Program-made: the position numbers and the translations under genes
In this document: positions 1-6,957 of the stretch, one piece after another
Position numbering within the stretch: position 1 is the first letter of the stretch
How the letters are laid out: every line of letters starts with the position of its first letter
The notes under the pieces: model-generated
The model's input: the letters and a program-made list of their open reading frames with translations, nothing else
Databases searched by the model: none
Told to the model about the DNA's origin: nothing
Assembly: GCA_016875645.1 (NCBI GenBank)
Contig: VGPE01000106.1
Location: 1-8,913, forward strand
Reading direction: 5' to 3'
DNA: 8,913 nt
Source of the DNA: Chloroflexota bacterium
Lineage (GTDB): Bacteria > Chloroflexota > Limnocylindria > Limnocylindrales > CSP1-4

Positions 1-1472
1 GCCCGACCCGTCCCCCGTGACGGGCTCGGCGGCGGCGACCGAGAGGCCTGCGACGCGGATCGTGCCGGCCCGTTCGGCCCGGAGCAGCCGGGCGTGCGAG
101 GCCTCGAAGCGGCGCCGGACCACGCCCGTCAGCGCATGGCGCGCCGCGCGGATATCCCACTCGCCGATCGCCGCGCCGCGATCAAGCTTCACGGAGACGA
201 CCTGGCCGGGTGCCTCGAAGTACGCCTCGTCGACGCCGTCGATGTCGACGTCGCGCAGCACGCCGATCCGGTTTGCTCCGGCCACCCGGTCCACCGCGTC
301 CTCGGCCGCAATGAGGTGTTCGAACGTGGCGAGGCGCATATGGGCGATGTAGATGCCGCCGAACAGGCCGTGCCAGTAGCAGTCGTTCGACTGGCCCCGC
401 AACAGGTGATCCCTAGCCCGGGCTCGCGCGGGCCCCGAGCCGGCCGGCATGGCGGCGACCTTGTCGGAGGCGCGGAGCATCTGCTTGTGGAGGTCGTTGA
501 TCTCGCGGTATCGGCGCTGGAAATTGCGCCAGAAGCCGCCCCGCAGGAAGCGCGCCTCAGGCCGGCCTTCGTCGCGGAAGCGATGCAGCGCATCGCCGAA
601 CTCGATGGCGTCGGCGGGCGGCAGAGCCCACTCGGTCATCTCGGTGTAGGAGCTGGTCGGCAGGTAGACGCGGTCGACCGGCGGGTGCTCGGCCAGCCAG
701 GCGGTCGGGGTGACCGTGGTGAGCCAGTCCGCGTTTGACTCGAGCGCCCCGAAGAACCGCTCCATCCACTGGCCGCGACCCCAGCAGTGTTCAGCGGTCC
801 TGGGCCACCCGCCGAACTTCTCGCCATCGTCGCCAGCCGGTCGCCGGCGGGCGTCGCATGGGCCCGAAGGTGCTCGATGACCTTCTCCACGTCCTGGAAC
901 GGGATCATGTAGCGCAGCCCCTGCTCGGTCCCGAAGACGGTCAGCCGCCGGCCCTGGTCGTCGGTGGTGTACGCCGACCAGTGCTCCTCGTCGGGCACGC
1001 CGGCGGCGCGCAGGTGGACGTCGTCGACGATCGTCCAGCGGTAGCCCGCGTCGGCGATCGACGTGGGCAGGGAGGGCTCCCAGACCCGCTCGGCGAGCCA
1101 GCAACCGGCCGGCCGGGTCCCGGTGAGCGCCTCGAGTTCATCGCCCATCCGGACCAGTTGCGCCAGTCGATCGCGCTCATGAAGCGCCGCGAGGACGGGC
1201 TCGTAGTAGCCGCCGCCGAGCAGCTCGACCTGGCCGCGCACGGCCAGGTCGCGGACGCGGTCCAGGAACCGCGGCCGCTCACGGCCAAGCCACTGCAGGA
1301 GCGGGCCCGTGTAGTGGAGCGCGACGCGGACGCCAGCGTGCCGCTCGAGCAGCGAGATCAGTGGCTCGTAGGCCCGGTCGAAGACGTCGGCGAAGACCCA
1401 GCCGATGTTGCCGACCGGCTGATGGTTGTGGATCGCAAGGGCAAGGGAAACGCGCGGCGTTGGGACGGTCAT
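1..1472 (-). CDS. GH57 4-alpha-glucanotransferase / alpha-amylase-type enzyme, frameshifted and cut by the left window edge
   Basis: This is a glycoside hydrolase family 57 enzyme that cleaves or transfers alpha-1,4-glucan chains, probably a cytoplasmic 4-alpha-glucanotransferase like that of Thermococcus litoralis. Family landmarks are visible: HNHQPVG (residues 15-21), GGGYYEPVLA (86-95) and WLAERVWEP (125-133), where E128 is the expected nucleophile. After a frame change come DDGEKFGGWP, with the expected acid/base Asp, and NDCYWHGLFGGIY (near residue 363). Residues 1-214 read from 1472 to 831; the sequence then continues one frame over from 831 to the edge with no stop, so one base appears to be missing near 829-835. 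About 490 residues are present; the T. litoralis enzyme has about 659, so the C-terminal beta domain is mostly outside the window. The ATG at 1472 is preceded by GGAG with a 6-nt gap and lies 70 nt after the glgP stop, so the two are probably co-transcribed. The exact activity (amylase or transferase) cannot be decided from motifs. Confidence 0.9.
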
Positions 1473-1478
1473 ACGCGA

Positions 1479-1482
1479 CTCC
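1479..1482 (-). promoter_or_regulatory. Shine-Dalgarno site of the GH57 gene
   Basis: On the minus strand TGGAGT lies just upstream of the ATG at 1472, with GGAG six bases from the start codon. It fixes the start so that the protein begins MTVPTPRVSLALAIHNHQP. A longer open frame reaching back to 1655 would overlap the end of glgP and adds only low-complexity Arg/Pro/Ser residues, so it is not used. Confidence 0.6.
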
Positions 1483-1542
1483 ACGGCGAGCGCGACGGGG
1501 CGCGACGGGAGGACGAGCCGGCGGGCCGGCCGGCGGCGCGGT

Positions 1543-3789
1543 TCAGCCGGCCTCGACGACCGCGGTGCGTCCCGCGACCGGCGCCCGGCGTACCGCGGGC
1601 TGCGTGGCCCGATCCACGCCCAGGCCCGGCATGTACATCGACTCGACGTACTCATGGAGCATCCGGGTCGTGGAGAACTGCCAGAGCGCCGTGGCCATCG
1701 CGCGCCGCATCAGCGATACCCAATCGGCCGGCAGCCCGTCCTCGTCGCGGCGGTAGTAGCGCGGGACGATCTCTTCCTCGAGGAGTCGGTAGAGGTCCTG
1801 CGAGTCGGCCCAGTCCTGGGCCGGTTCGTCGCCGCGTGGCTCGCGATCACCGATCGCCCAGCCGTTGTCGCCGAGCCAGCCCTCGTCCCACCAGCCATCG
1901 AGGATGCTCACATTGGCGATTCCGTTCATGGCGGCTTTCATGCCGCTGGTGCCCGACGCCTCCAGCGGTCGGCGCGGCGTGTTGAGCCAGATATCCACGC
2001 CCTGGACCAGGAAGCGCGCAATCCGGACGTCATAGTCCTCGAGGATGAACACGCGTCCGCGGAGCTTGGGCGATCGCGAGAGCGTGAAGATCTCCTGGAT
2101 CACCTGCTGGCCCGGGCGGTCGGCGGGATGCGCCTTCCCGGCGAAGATGATCTGGGCCGGCCGGCGCTCGTCGGTCAGCAGCCGGGCCAGGCGGTCGACG
2201 TCGGTGAACAACAGGCCCGCCCGCTTGTAGGTCGCGAAGCGGCGGGCGAAGCCGATCGTGAAGATCGACGGGTCGAGTTCGTGCTCGAGTTGCTCGAGCA
2301 CGTCCGGCGACTCGCCGTGGCGGGCGAACTGCGTGCGCAGGCGCCCCTGGGCAAAGAGCGACAGCTCGAACTTCTGGCGCTGGTGTGCCTCCCACAGTTC
2401 GCGGGCCGGGATTCGGTCGAGCTTCTCCCAGAACGGGGTGCTGCGGCCTCGCCGGTCGAGGTCGTCGAGCTCTGCGTCGAGATGCCGCTGGTAGAGCTCG
2501 CGCATCCGCTCGCCGACCCAGCTCGGCACATGGACGCCATTGGTGATGCCCAGGATCGCGCCCGGCGCGATCCCCTCCCAGGTGTAGTTCGCCGTGCGGG
2601 CGTGCAGCTGGCTGACTGCATTCGCCGAGCGCGAGAGCCGCAGGGAGAAGGCCGTCATGTCGAACTCATTGGCCGCCGGATCGACTCCGACGCCCAGCTC
2701 GAGCACCCGTTCGACAGGCAACGCGCCGGGCTCGCGCCGGAGGAGCGGACCTGCCACCCGCTCGACCAGGCTCGCTTCGAAGCGCTCATTGCCGGCTGAG
2801 ACCGGGGTGTGGATCGTGAACACGCTGCGTTCGCGGACGCTGGCGAACGCGGCCTCCACGTCGGAGCCGGCCGCGACCAGTGCCCTGGCGCGCTCGCACA
2901 GCAGGAACGCCGAATGGCCTTCGTTGAGGTGCCAGACCGCGGGCTCGATGCCCAGTGCCCGCAGGGCGCGAACGCCGCCGACGCCCAGCACGATCTCCTG
3001 ATGAAGGCGCATCTCGCGCCCACGCACATAGAGGATGTGGGTGATCGGCCGGTCGGACTGGTGGTTCTCGGGGATGTCGGTGTCGAGCAGCAGGATCGGT
3101 ACGCGGCCGACCTGGAGGGACCAGACCGCCAGCGTCAGGCGGCGCCCCGGCAGCTCGACCCCGATGCGGAGCGGGTCGCCGTCGGGGCCCAGCACCTGGA
3201 GGACCGGCAGGCGCGAGAGGTCGTAGTTGGGGTACGCGTGCTCCTGGTGGCCGTCCGCGTCGATCGTCTGGCGGAAGTACCCCCGCCGGTACAGGAGGCC
3301 CACTCCGACGAAGGGCAGGGCCATGTCGCTGGCGGACTTCGTGTGGTCGCCGGCGAGAATGCCGAGGCCTCCGGAGTAGATGCCCAGCGACTCGTCGAAG
3401 CCGTACTCGGCGCAGAAGTACGCGATGGGGCCGGCCGCGGGCTGCCCGGACGCGGGCCGACCGGCCGCCAGGCCCCGGTACCGGCGCGCGAACCAGGTGT
3501 CCGCCCCGTTCTCCATGTAGTCGTCGAACTCGCCCTGGACATGGCGGTAATCGGCCATGAAGTCGGGACTCGCGAGGAGGTCGTCCCAGGGCGGCGAGCC
3601 CGCGAGGACCGCGATCGGCGATCGATCGCGCTGCCACGCCGCGCTGTCGACACGGCGGAACAGGTCCTTGGCGCCGGGGTGCCACGTCCACCACAGGTTG
3701 TAGGCCAGCCGGCGCAGGCCCTCGAGCTGTGGTGGGAGCCGGAACGCTCGCGTGGGCAGGGTCGCGATCCGGAGCGGCTCCTGGGGCAT
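1543..3789 (-). CDS. glgP: alpha-glucan (glycogen/maltodextrin) phosphorylase, GT35 family
   Basis: This cytoplasmic PLP-dependent enzyme releases glucose-1-phosphate from the non-reducing ends of glycogen or maltodextrin. The 748-residue protein opens with the N-terminal block typical of the short bacterial 'alpha-glucan family phosphorylase' type (LAYNLWWTWHP, about residues 28-38). FCAEYGFDESLGIYSGG follows at about 125, WHLNEGHSAF at about 286, FARRFATYKRA at about 514 and FAGKAHPAD at about 549. EASGTSGMKAAMNG at about 610-623 contains the expected PLP-lysine (K618). All blocks are in one unbroken frame, so the enzyme looks functional. The frame is open back to 3897, but that would overlap glgA. 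I choose the ATG at 3789 because TATCAT ends 7 nt before it, suggesting a leaderless transcript; the alternative ATG at 3798 overlaps that -10 box, and neither has a clear Shine-Dalgarno. The GH57 gene follows in the same direction, and glgA diverges from the other side of a 95-bp gap. Confidence 0.95.
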   Translation of the reverse strand: MPQEPLRIATLPTRAFRLPPQLEGLRRLAYNLWWTWHPGAKDLFRRVDSAAWQRDRSPIAVLAGSPPWDDLLASPDFMADYRHVQGEFDDYMENGADTWFARRYRGLAAGRPASGQPAAGPIAYFCAEYGFDESLGIYSGGLGILAGDHTKSASDMALPFVGVGLLYRRGYFRQTIDADGHQEHAYPNYDLSRLPVLQVLGPDGDPLRIGVELPGRRLTLAVWSLQVGRVPILLLDTDIPENHQSDRPITHILYVRGREMRLHQEIVLGVGGVRALRALGIEPAVWHLNEGHSAFLLCERARALVAAGSDVEAAFASVRERSVFTIHTPVSAGNERFEASLVERVAGPLLRREPGALPVERVLELGVGVDPAANEFDMTAFSLRLSRSANAVSQLHARTANYTWEGIAPGAILGITNGVHVPSWVGERMRELYQRHLDAELDDLDRRGRSTPFWEKLDRIPARELWEAHQRQKFELSLFAQGRLRTQFARHGESPDVLEQLEHELDPSIFTIGFARRFATYKRAGLLFTDVDRLARLLTDERRPAQIIFAGKAHPADRPGQQVIQEIFTLSRSPKLRGRVFILEDYDVRIARFLVQGVDIWLNTPRRPLEASGTSGMKAAMNGIANVSILDGWWDEGWLGDNGWAIGDREPRGDEPAQDWADSQDLYRLLEEEIVPRYYRRDEDGLPADWVSLMRRAMATALWQFSTTRMLHEYVESMYMPGLGVDRATQPAVRRAPVAGRTAVVEAG

Positions 3790-3796
3790 GCGCGGC

Positions 3797-3802
3797 ATGA
3801 TA
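3797..3802 (-). promoter_or_regulatory. candidate -10 box of glgP (leaderless start)
   Basis: TATCAT on the minus strand matches the bacterial -10 consensus (TANNNT) and is followed after 7 nt by the ATG at 3789, so transcription would begin at or near the start codon. No recognisable TTGACA-like element sits 16-18 nt upstream, and no purine-rich ribosome site precedes the ATG. Family-level knowledge: leaderless mRNAs are common in actinobacteria and appear frequent in several GC-rich phyla. The call rests on a short motif only. Confidence 0.4.
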
Positions 3803-3822
3803 CCGGCGCGGTCTAGGGCGAA

Positions 3823-3832
3823 CGGCCGGCCG
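3823..3832. repeat. 10-bp palindrome and nearby hairpin in the glgP/glgA divergent region (possible operator)
   Basis: CGGCCGGCCG is a perfect 10-bp palindrome lying between the two divergent -10 boxes. A second inverted repeat is close by: GCCCGC at 3843-3848 and GCGGGC at 3856-3861, with a 7-nt loop. Both are in the right place for a regulator acting on both promoters. Short GC palindromes are frequent by chance at this base composition, so functional meaning is weak. Confidence 0.2.
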
Positions 3833-3872
3833 CGCGATTGACGCCCGCCCTCCGCGCGGGCACGCGCGAGCC

Positions 3873-3878
3873 TACGAT
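3873..3878 (+). promoter_or_regulatory. candidate -10 box of glgA (leaderless start)
   Basis: TACGAT matches TANNNT, and six bases (GCGGGC) separate it from the glgA ATG at 3885, again placing the transcription start on or next to the start codon. A TTGACG at 3838-3843 resembles a -35 element but lies 29 nt upstream, too far to pair with this -10 box. There is no Shine-Dalgarno-like run before the ATG. Confidence 0.4.
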
Positions 3879-3884
3879 GCGGGC

Positions 3885-5342
3885 ATGCGCGTGGCATTCA
3901 TCGCGGCCGAGTGCGAGCCGTGGGCCAAGACCGGCGGCCTCGGCGACGTGGTGGACGCCCTCGCGCGGGCACTCGGCCGACTGCCCGACGGGCCCGAGGC
4001 GCCGGTTGACGTCTACCTGCCGCGCTACCGCACCGTGTCCGTGCCCGAGGAGCGGGTGGTGGGGCGGTGCAGCGTGACGGTCTTCGACCCGCGCGCGGGT
4101 GGCGCGGCCACGGAGCTGGGGATCGTGGACGTTGCGGCCGACGGCTACCGGCTCCGCCTGATCGACCATCCGCCGGCGTTCGACCGGCCGGCCATCTACG
4201 GCGAAGCCGGCGACTACCCCGATAACCCCTGGCGCTTCAACCTGCTGTGCCTGGCGGCCCTGGCGACGATCGACGCTTCCGGCGGTATCGACGTCCTGCA
4301 CATCCACGATTGGCACGGCGGCCCGGTGGGCCTGCAGCGCGACGCCCTGTCGCCCATCGTGCCCTGGCTTGCGTCGGCGGCCCTGGTGCTCACCTGCCAT
4401 AACCTGGCGTACCATGGGGTCGTGCCGCGCGAGCAGATCGGCGACCTCGGGCCGCTGCCACCGGGCGTGGCCGGCTGGGATGACGTGGACCTGCTCCACG
4501 AGGGCATCCGCCGCTCCGAGATGGTCAACACCGTCTCGCCGACGTTCGCCAAGGAGGCGCTGACCGAGGCATTCGGGCGGGCGATTCAGGAGCTGCTCAC
4601 GAGCAAGGGCGACCGGTTCGTCGGCATTCTCAACGGCATCGACATGGCGCTCTGGAATCCGGCGGCGGACGATGCGATCGCGGCGCCGTACTCGGCCGGC
4701 GATCTGTCCGGGCGCGCCGCCTGCCGCCGCGACCTGCTGCTTCGGGTCGGCTTCGATCCTCTCGATGAGGGGCTGGTCGTGGGCATGGTCGGCCGCCTCG
4801 ACCCCCAGAAGGGGTTCGACCTCGCCGCCGATGCCGCGCCGCGGTTGATCGAGCAGGGGATCCGACTGGTGGTCCAGGGCAGTGGCGATCCGGCCATCGC
4901 ATCCCGGCTGGCAACCCTCGCCGCGGCCAGGCCCGATCGGGTCGCCTTCATCGAGCGGTTCGACCGATTGATGGCCCGCCGCATCTACGCCGGGGCGGAT
5001 GCCTTCCTCATGCCGTCCCGCTTCGAGCCGTCGGGCCAGGCCCAGATGATCGCGCTCCGGTATGGGGCTCCGCCCGTCGTCCGGCTGACGGGGGGCCTGG
5101 TCGACACGGTCCTTGATGCAGACACGGAACCGGTCGCCGGCAACGGCTTCGCATTCCCGGACCCGACGCCCGAGGCGCTCGCGGAGGCCGTGGGCCGGGC
5201 CCTTCGTGCCCGCGGCGACGCCCGACGATGGGCGGCCATCCAGGCCCGCGGCATGGCGCAGGACTGGAGCTGGGAATCCGGACCGGCGCCGCGCTATGTT
5301 GACCTGTACCGCCGGGCCATCGCGCTCCGCCGGGGACTATGA
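3885..5342 (+). CDS. glgA: glycogen synthase, ADP-glucose type (GT5 family)
   Basis: GlgA elongates alpha-1,4-glucan chains from ADP-glucose in the cytoplasm. The 485-residue protein has the usual length (E. coli GlgA has 477). It begins with the family signature AKTGGLGDV (residues 14-22; K15 is in the nucleotide-sugar loop). HDWHGG (141-146), LTCHNLAYHG (169-178), ILNGIDMALWNP (248-259) and the C-terminal GT-B motif GRLDPQKG (303-310) follow. SRFEPSGQAQM (378-388) contains the catalytic-region Glu (E381), and LRYG...RLTGGLVDTV ends the core. The usual 'EPCGL.Q' is 'EPSGQAQ' here, a mild variation. The start at 3885 gives the canonical N-terminus and is preceded by a -10 box rather than a ribosome site. 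It is divergent from glgP. The stop TGA at 5340-5342 overlaps a candidate promoter for the ACT-domain gene. Use of UDP-glucose cannot be excluded from sequence. Confidence 0.96.
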   Translation: MRVAFIAAECEPWAKTGGLGDVVDALARALGRLPDGPEAPVDVYLPRYRTVSVPEERVVGRCSVTVFDPRAGGAATELGIVDVAADGYRLRLIDHPPAFDRPAIYGEAGDYPDNPWRFNLLCLAALATIDASGGIDVLHIHDWHGGPVGLQRDALSPIVPWLASAALVLTCHNLAYHGVVPREQIGDLGPLPPGVAGWDDVDLLHEGIRRSEMVNTVSPTFAKEALTEAFGRAIQELLTSKGDRFVGILNGIDMALWNPAADDAIAAPYSAGDLSGRAACRRDLLLRVGFDPLDEGLVVGMVGRLDPQKGFDLAADAAPRLIEQGIRLVVQGSGDPAIASRLATLAAARPDRVAFIERFDRLMARRIYAGADAFLMPSRFEPSGQAQMIALRYGAPPVVRLTGGLVDTVLDADTEPVAGNGFAFPDPTPEALAEAVGRALRARGDARRWAAIQARGMAQDWSWESGPAPRYVDLYRRAIALRRGL

Positions 5343-5343
5343 T
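5338..5343 (+). promoter_or_regulatory. candidate -10 box upstream of the ACT-domain gene
   Basis: TATGAT, one mismatch from the perfect TATAAT, spans the end of glgA, including its stop codon. A start at about 5350 would give a leader of roughly 24 nt containing the Shine-Dalgarno at 5364. No good -35 element lies at 17 nt; TTGACC at 5299-5304 is 33 nt away. It may allow the downstream gene to be transcribed independently of glgA. Confidence 0.35.
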
Positions 5344-5363
5344 CGCCACGGTTCCACCGCAGC

Positions 5364-5367
5364 GGAG
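5364..5367 (+). promoter_or_regulatory. Shine-Dalgarno site of the ACT-domain gene
   Basis: GGAG, within GCGGAGAAG, lies six bases before the ATG at 5374. It decides the start of the ACT protein at MSRQFVVQLP rather than anywhere in the longer open frame that begins inside glgA at 5113. Confidence 0.6.
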
Positions 5368-5373
5368 AAGTCA

Positions 5374-5763
5374 ATGTCGAGGCAGTTCGTCGTCCAGCTC
5401 CCGAACCGCCCGGGTGCGCTCGCCAGCCTGTCCGAAACGCTCGCGGCGCGCGGCGTGGACCTGCGGGCCATCGGTGGCGGCGGGATCGGCGACGTCGGCC
5501 ACGTGATCCTGACGACCGCAGACGATCCGACCACGCGCGCGGTCCTCGATGAAGGCGGCTATACGTACATCGAGGGCGAGTCGATCCTGGCCGAGGTCGG
5601 GGACCGCCCGGGCGGCATGGCCGGGGTGGCCCGTGCGCTCGCCGACGCGGGGGTGAACATCTACGGCCACCTGTTCCTTGGTCGCTGGGGCGACCGCGCC
5701 ATGTTCACGTTCGTGGTGGACGACCCGGCAAAGGCTCGTCCGATCCTGGAGCGGAAGGGATAG
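5374..5763 (+). CDS. small tandem ACT-domain protein
   Basis: The 129-residue protein is made of two ACT-type modules. The first (about 4-66) starts QFVVQLPNRPGALASLSETL and the second (about 69-129) carries EVGDRPGGMAGVARALADAGVNIY. The 'RPG' turn followed by a helix and then 'GV(D/N)(L/I)' is the ACT ligand-site signature; it is present in both halves. ACT domains typically bind amino acids or other small ligands, often at dimer interfaces, and regulate enzymes. No catalytic or DNA-binding domain is attached, so this is a free-standing sensor; its ligand and partner cannot be told from sequence. It begins 31 nt after the glgA stop on the same strand, with its own Shine-Dalgarno and a possible promoter. 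A role in glycogen metabolism is only a guess from position. Confidence 0.85.
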   Translation: MSRQFVVQLPNRPGALASLSETLAARGVDLRAIGGGGIGDVGHVILTTADDPTTRAVLDEGGYTYIEGESILAEVGDRPGGMAGVARALADAGVNIYGHLFLGRWGDRAMFTFVVDDPAKARPILERKG

Positions 5764-5803
5764 CCAGCCCACACGCAGCCGCACCCTGCCGACGATCGCC
5801 AGG

Positions 5804-6188
5804 TTGCACAGCCGTGGACCTCGCCTGAGCGTCCGCCGATCATCGACACGGGACCTGCGCCGCACCTTCCAAGCGGGCGGCCTGACCATCGCGGCGGTCC
5901 GCGGCATCGACCTCTGGGTTGCGGCGGGGGAGGTCTTCGGATTGGTCGGCCCGAACGGCGTGGGCAAGACCACCACCGTGCGGATGCTCGCGACGCTCCT
6001 TCCGTCGACGTGGGGCAAGGCGACAGTCGCCGACGCCGACCTGCTCCGCCAAGCCCGTGCTCGTCCGCCAGCGGATCGGCTACGTAGCGCAGGGCCTCGA
6101 CAGACCCTCGCCTGTCGCGCTCATGGCGATCCTGGCGCTCGGATCCGTGGCGATCGCGGCACGGGCGTTCAACCGGGCGACGGCGTGA
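5804..6188 (+). pseudogene. collapsed ABC exporter: DrrA-type ATPase N-terminus, frameshift, then ABC-2 permease C-terminal remnant
   Basis: From about 5846 the frame reads TRDLRRTFQAGG...GIDLWVAAGEVFGLVGPNGVGKTTTVRMLATLLPST, an ABC-2 exporter ATPase N-terminus with an intact Walker A (5948-5974). At about 6047-6056 the homologous sequence shifts by +1 base into RQRIGYVAQGLD, the Q-loop region. There, instead of the remaining 200-plus residues (signature motif, Walker B), it passes within a few codons to PVALMAILALGSVAIAARAFNRATA and a stop. That hydrophobic tail resembles the last transmembrane segment and end of the partner permease. An internal deletion joining the two neighbouring genes plus one frameshift explains this. 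There is no ATG or GTG start in the ATPase frame; a TTG at 5804 is the only weak candidate. It cannot encode a working transporter. The permease assignment of the tail is less certain than the ATPase assignment. Confidence 0.8.
6098..6117. repeat. 6-bp inverted repeat at the ABC relic junction
   Basis: CGACAG (6098-6103) and CTGTCG (6112-6117) are perfect inverted copies with an 8-nt loop. They sit where ATPase-like sequence ends and permease-like sequence begins. The repeat may mark the deletion endpoint or be chance. Confidence 0.3.
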
Positions 6189-6957
6189 CCGGGCCGGACT
6201 CCCGCCTGGCGTGCGTCCACTCGCGCTCCGCCGGGGTGCCGCCGCCGACGCGACGCGCGTAGCGCCGGAGCTCCCAGGCCATCAGGAACTGCCAGCCCCA
6301 GATGAGCCGCACCTGCGTCGAGTAAGCGGCGACTGCGCGGACCTTCCTCGCCAGCTGGTCGCTCGACAGCAAGCGCAGGACCGGTGACAGGTTCGCGGTC
6401 GTGTCGGCGAGCACGCGGCGCGACGACCGGGCCGCGTACGGCAGATCCTCATACCAGACGACGCGCCGGCCCTGGTCCGCCAGGGCCTGGCCGACACGAC
6501 GGACGATCCGATGGTCGACGTGTCCGCCCAGCCCGATCGGCGCATGAATGGTCGCCTCGGCGGCGATGCGCGGCGCGACGTCGGCAAGGATCGCCCACAC
6601 GAGTCGCTCGTCGTCGGGGTTGAGATCCCGCCACAACGCACGCGAGTCAGGAGCGCGACCGTCAGGGAGCACGCGATACGACGCGACCGGATAGTCCAGG
6701 AACGTTCCGCTCGCACCGAGCAAGCGCAGCGCCACCTCGTCCTCGCGTCCGCGCTCGGCCACGAGGTTCGTCAGGACGCCGGACCGCGCGTGGAGAGACC
6801 TGACCAGCGACCCCGGGACGAACCCATCCGGCATCGCCCCTCCGAAGGTTGTCATCACCAGGGAGTCGGCCCCGGCGTCCGAGGCGCGCGCGATCGCGCC
6901 CCCGCACGACAGCACCGCGTCGTCGAAGTGGGGGCTGAGGTAGACGTCGAGCGTCAC
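6169..6957 (-). CDS. PIG-L / LmbE-family zinc-dependent deacetylase
   Basis: This family removes N-acyl groups, mostly acetyl from N-acetylglucosamine-type sugars, using a metal ion. The 262-residue protein shows SPHFDDAVLSCGGA at 8-21, a variant of the common PHPDDEVLGCGG in which H10 and D13 are expected metal ligands. GLGGHVDHR at 142-150 supplies H149 as the third ligand. Length fits the family and there is no signal peptide. The start is GTG at 6957-6955, giving MTLDVYLSPH. Its bases overlap the stop of the upstream glycosyltransferase frame as GTGA, a classic translational-coupling arrangement, and no separate Shine-Dalgarno is visible. The 3' end overlaps the stop of the converging ABC relic by 20 bp. 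A partner glycosyltransferase suggests glycoconjugate or cell-surface sugar synthesis. Because that partner is truncated, expression of this gene is uncertain. The substrate is unknown. Confidence 0.88.
   Translation of the reverse strand: MTLDVYLSPHFDDAVLSCGGAIARASDAGADSLVMTTFGGAMPDGFVPGSLVRSLHARSGVLTNLVAERGREDEVALRLLGASGTFLDYPVASYRVLPDGRAPDSRALWRDLNPDDERLVWAILADVAPRIAAEATIHAPIGLGGHVDHRIVRRVGQALADQGRRVVWYEDLPYAARSSRRVLADTTANLSPVLRLLSSDQLARKVRAVAAYSTQVRLIWGWQFLMAWELRRYARRVGGGTPAEREWTHARRESGPVTPSPG

Noticed and set aside
94..738. 214-codon plus-strand open frame at the left edge
   Set aside because: Antisense to the GH57 C-terminal half, which carries conserved family motifs on the minus strand.
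1500..1555. CCGGC-rich inverted repeats between glgP and the GH57 gene as a terminator
   Set aside because: Overlapping GCCGGC copies can pair in many ways, but there is no T-run and the downstream gene has a good SD and same-strand context, so read-through is more likely.
735..1985. 416-codon plus-strand open frame spanning GH57 and glgP
   Set aside because: Crosses two real minus-strand genes and their intergenic gap; low-complexity protein.
1426..2799. 457-codon plus-strand open frame opposite glgP
   Set aside because: Antisense to a well-recognised GlgP; no family resemblance, and long shadow frames are expected at this G+C.
2809..3816. 335-codon plus-strand open frame opposite the glgP N-terminal half
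   Set aside because: Same explanation: codon-for-codon antisense of GlgP, with Ala/Arg/Gly/Val-rich sequence and no motifs.
3838..3843. TTGACG as the -35 box of glgA
   Set aside because: The gap to TACGAT is 29 nt, against the usual 16-18.
3790..3897. N-terminal extension of glgP to an ATG at 3897
   Set aside because: It would overlap the glgA start and promoter, and its Arg-rich residues are unlike any phosphorylase N-terminus.
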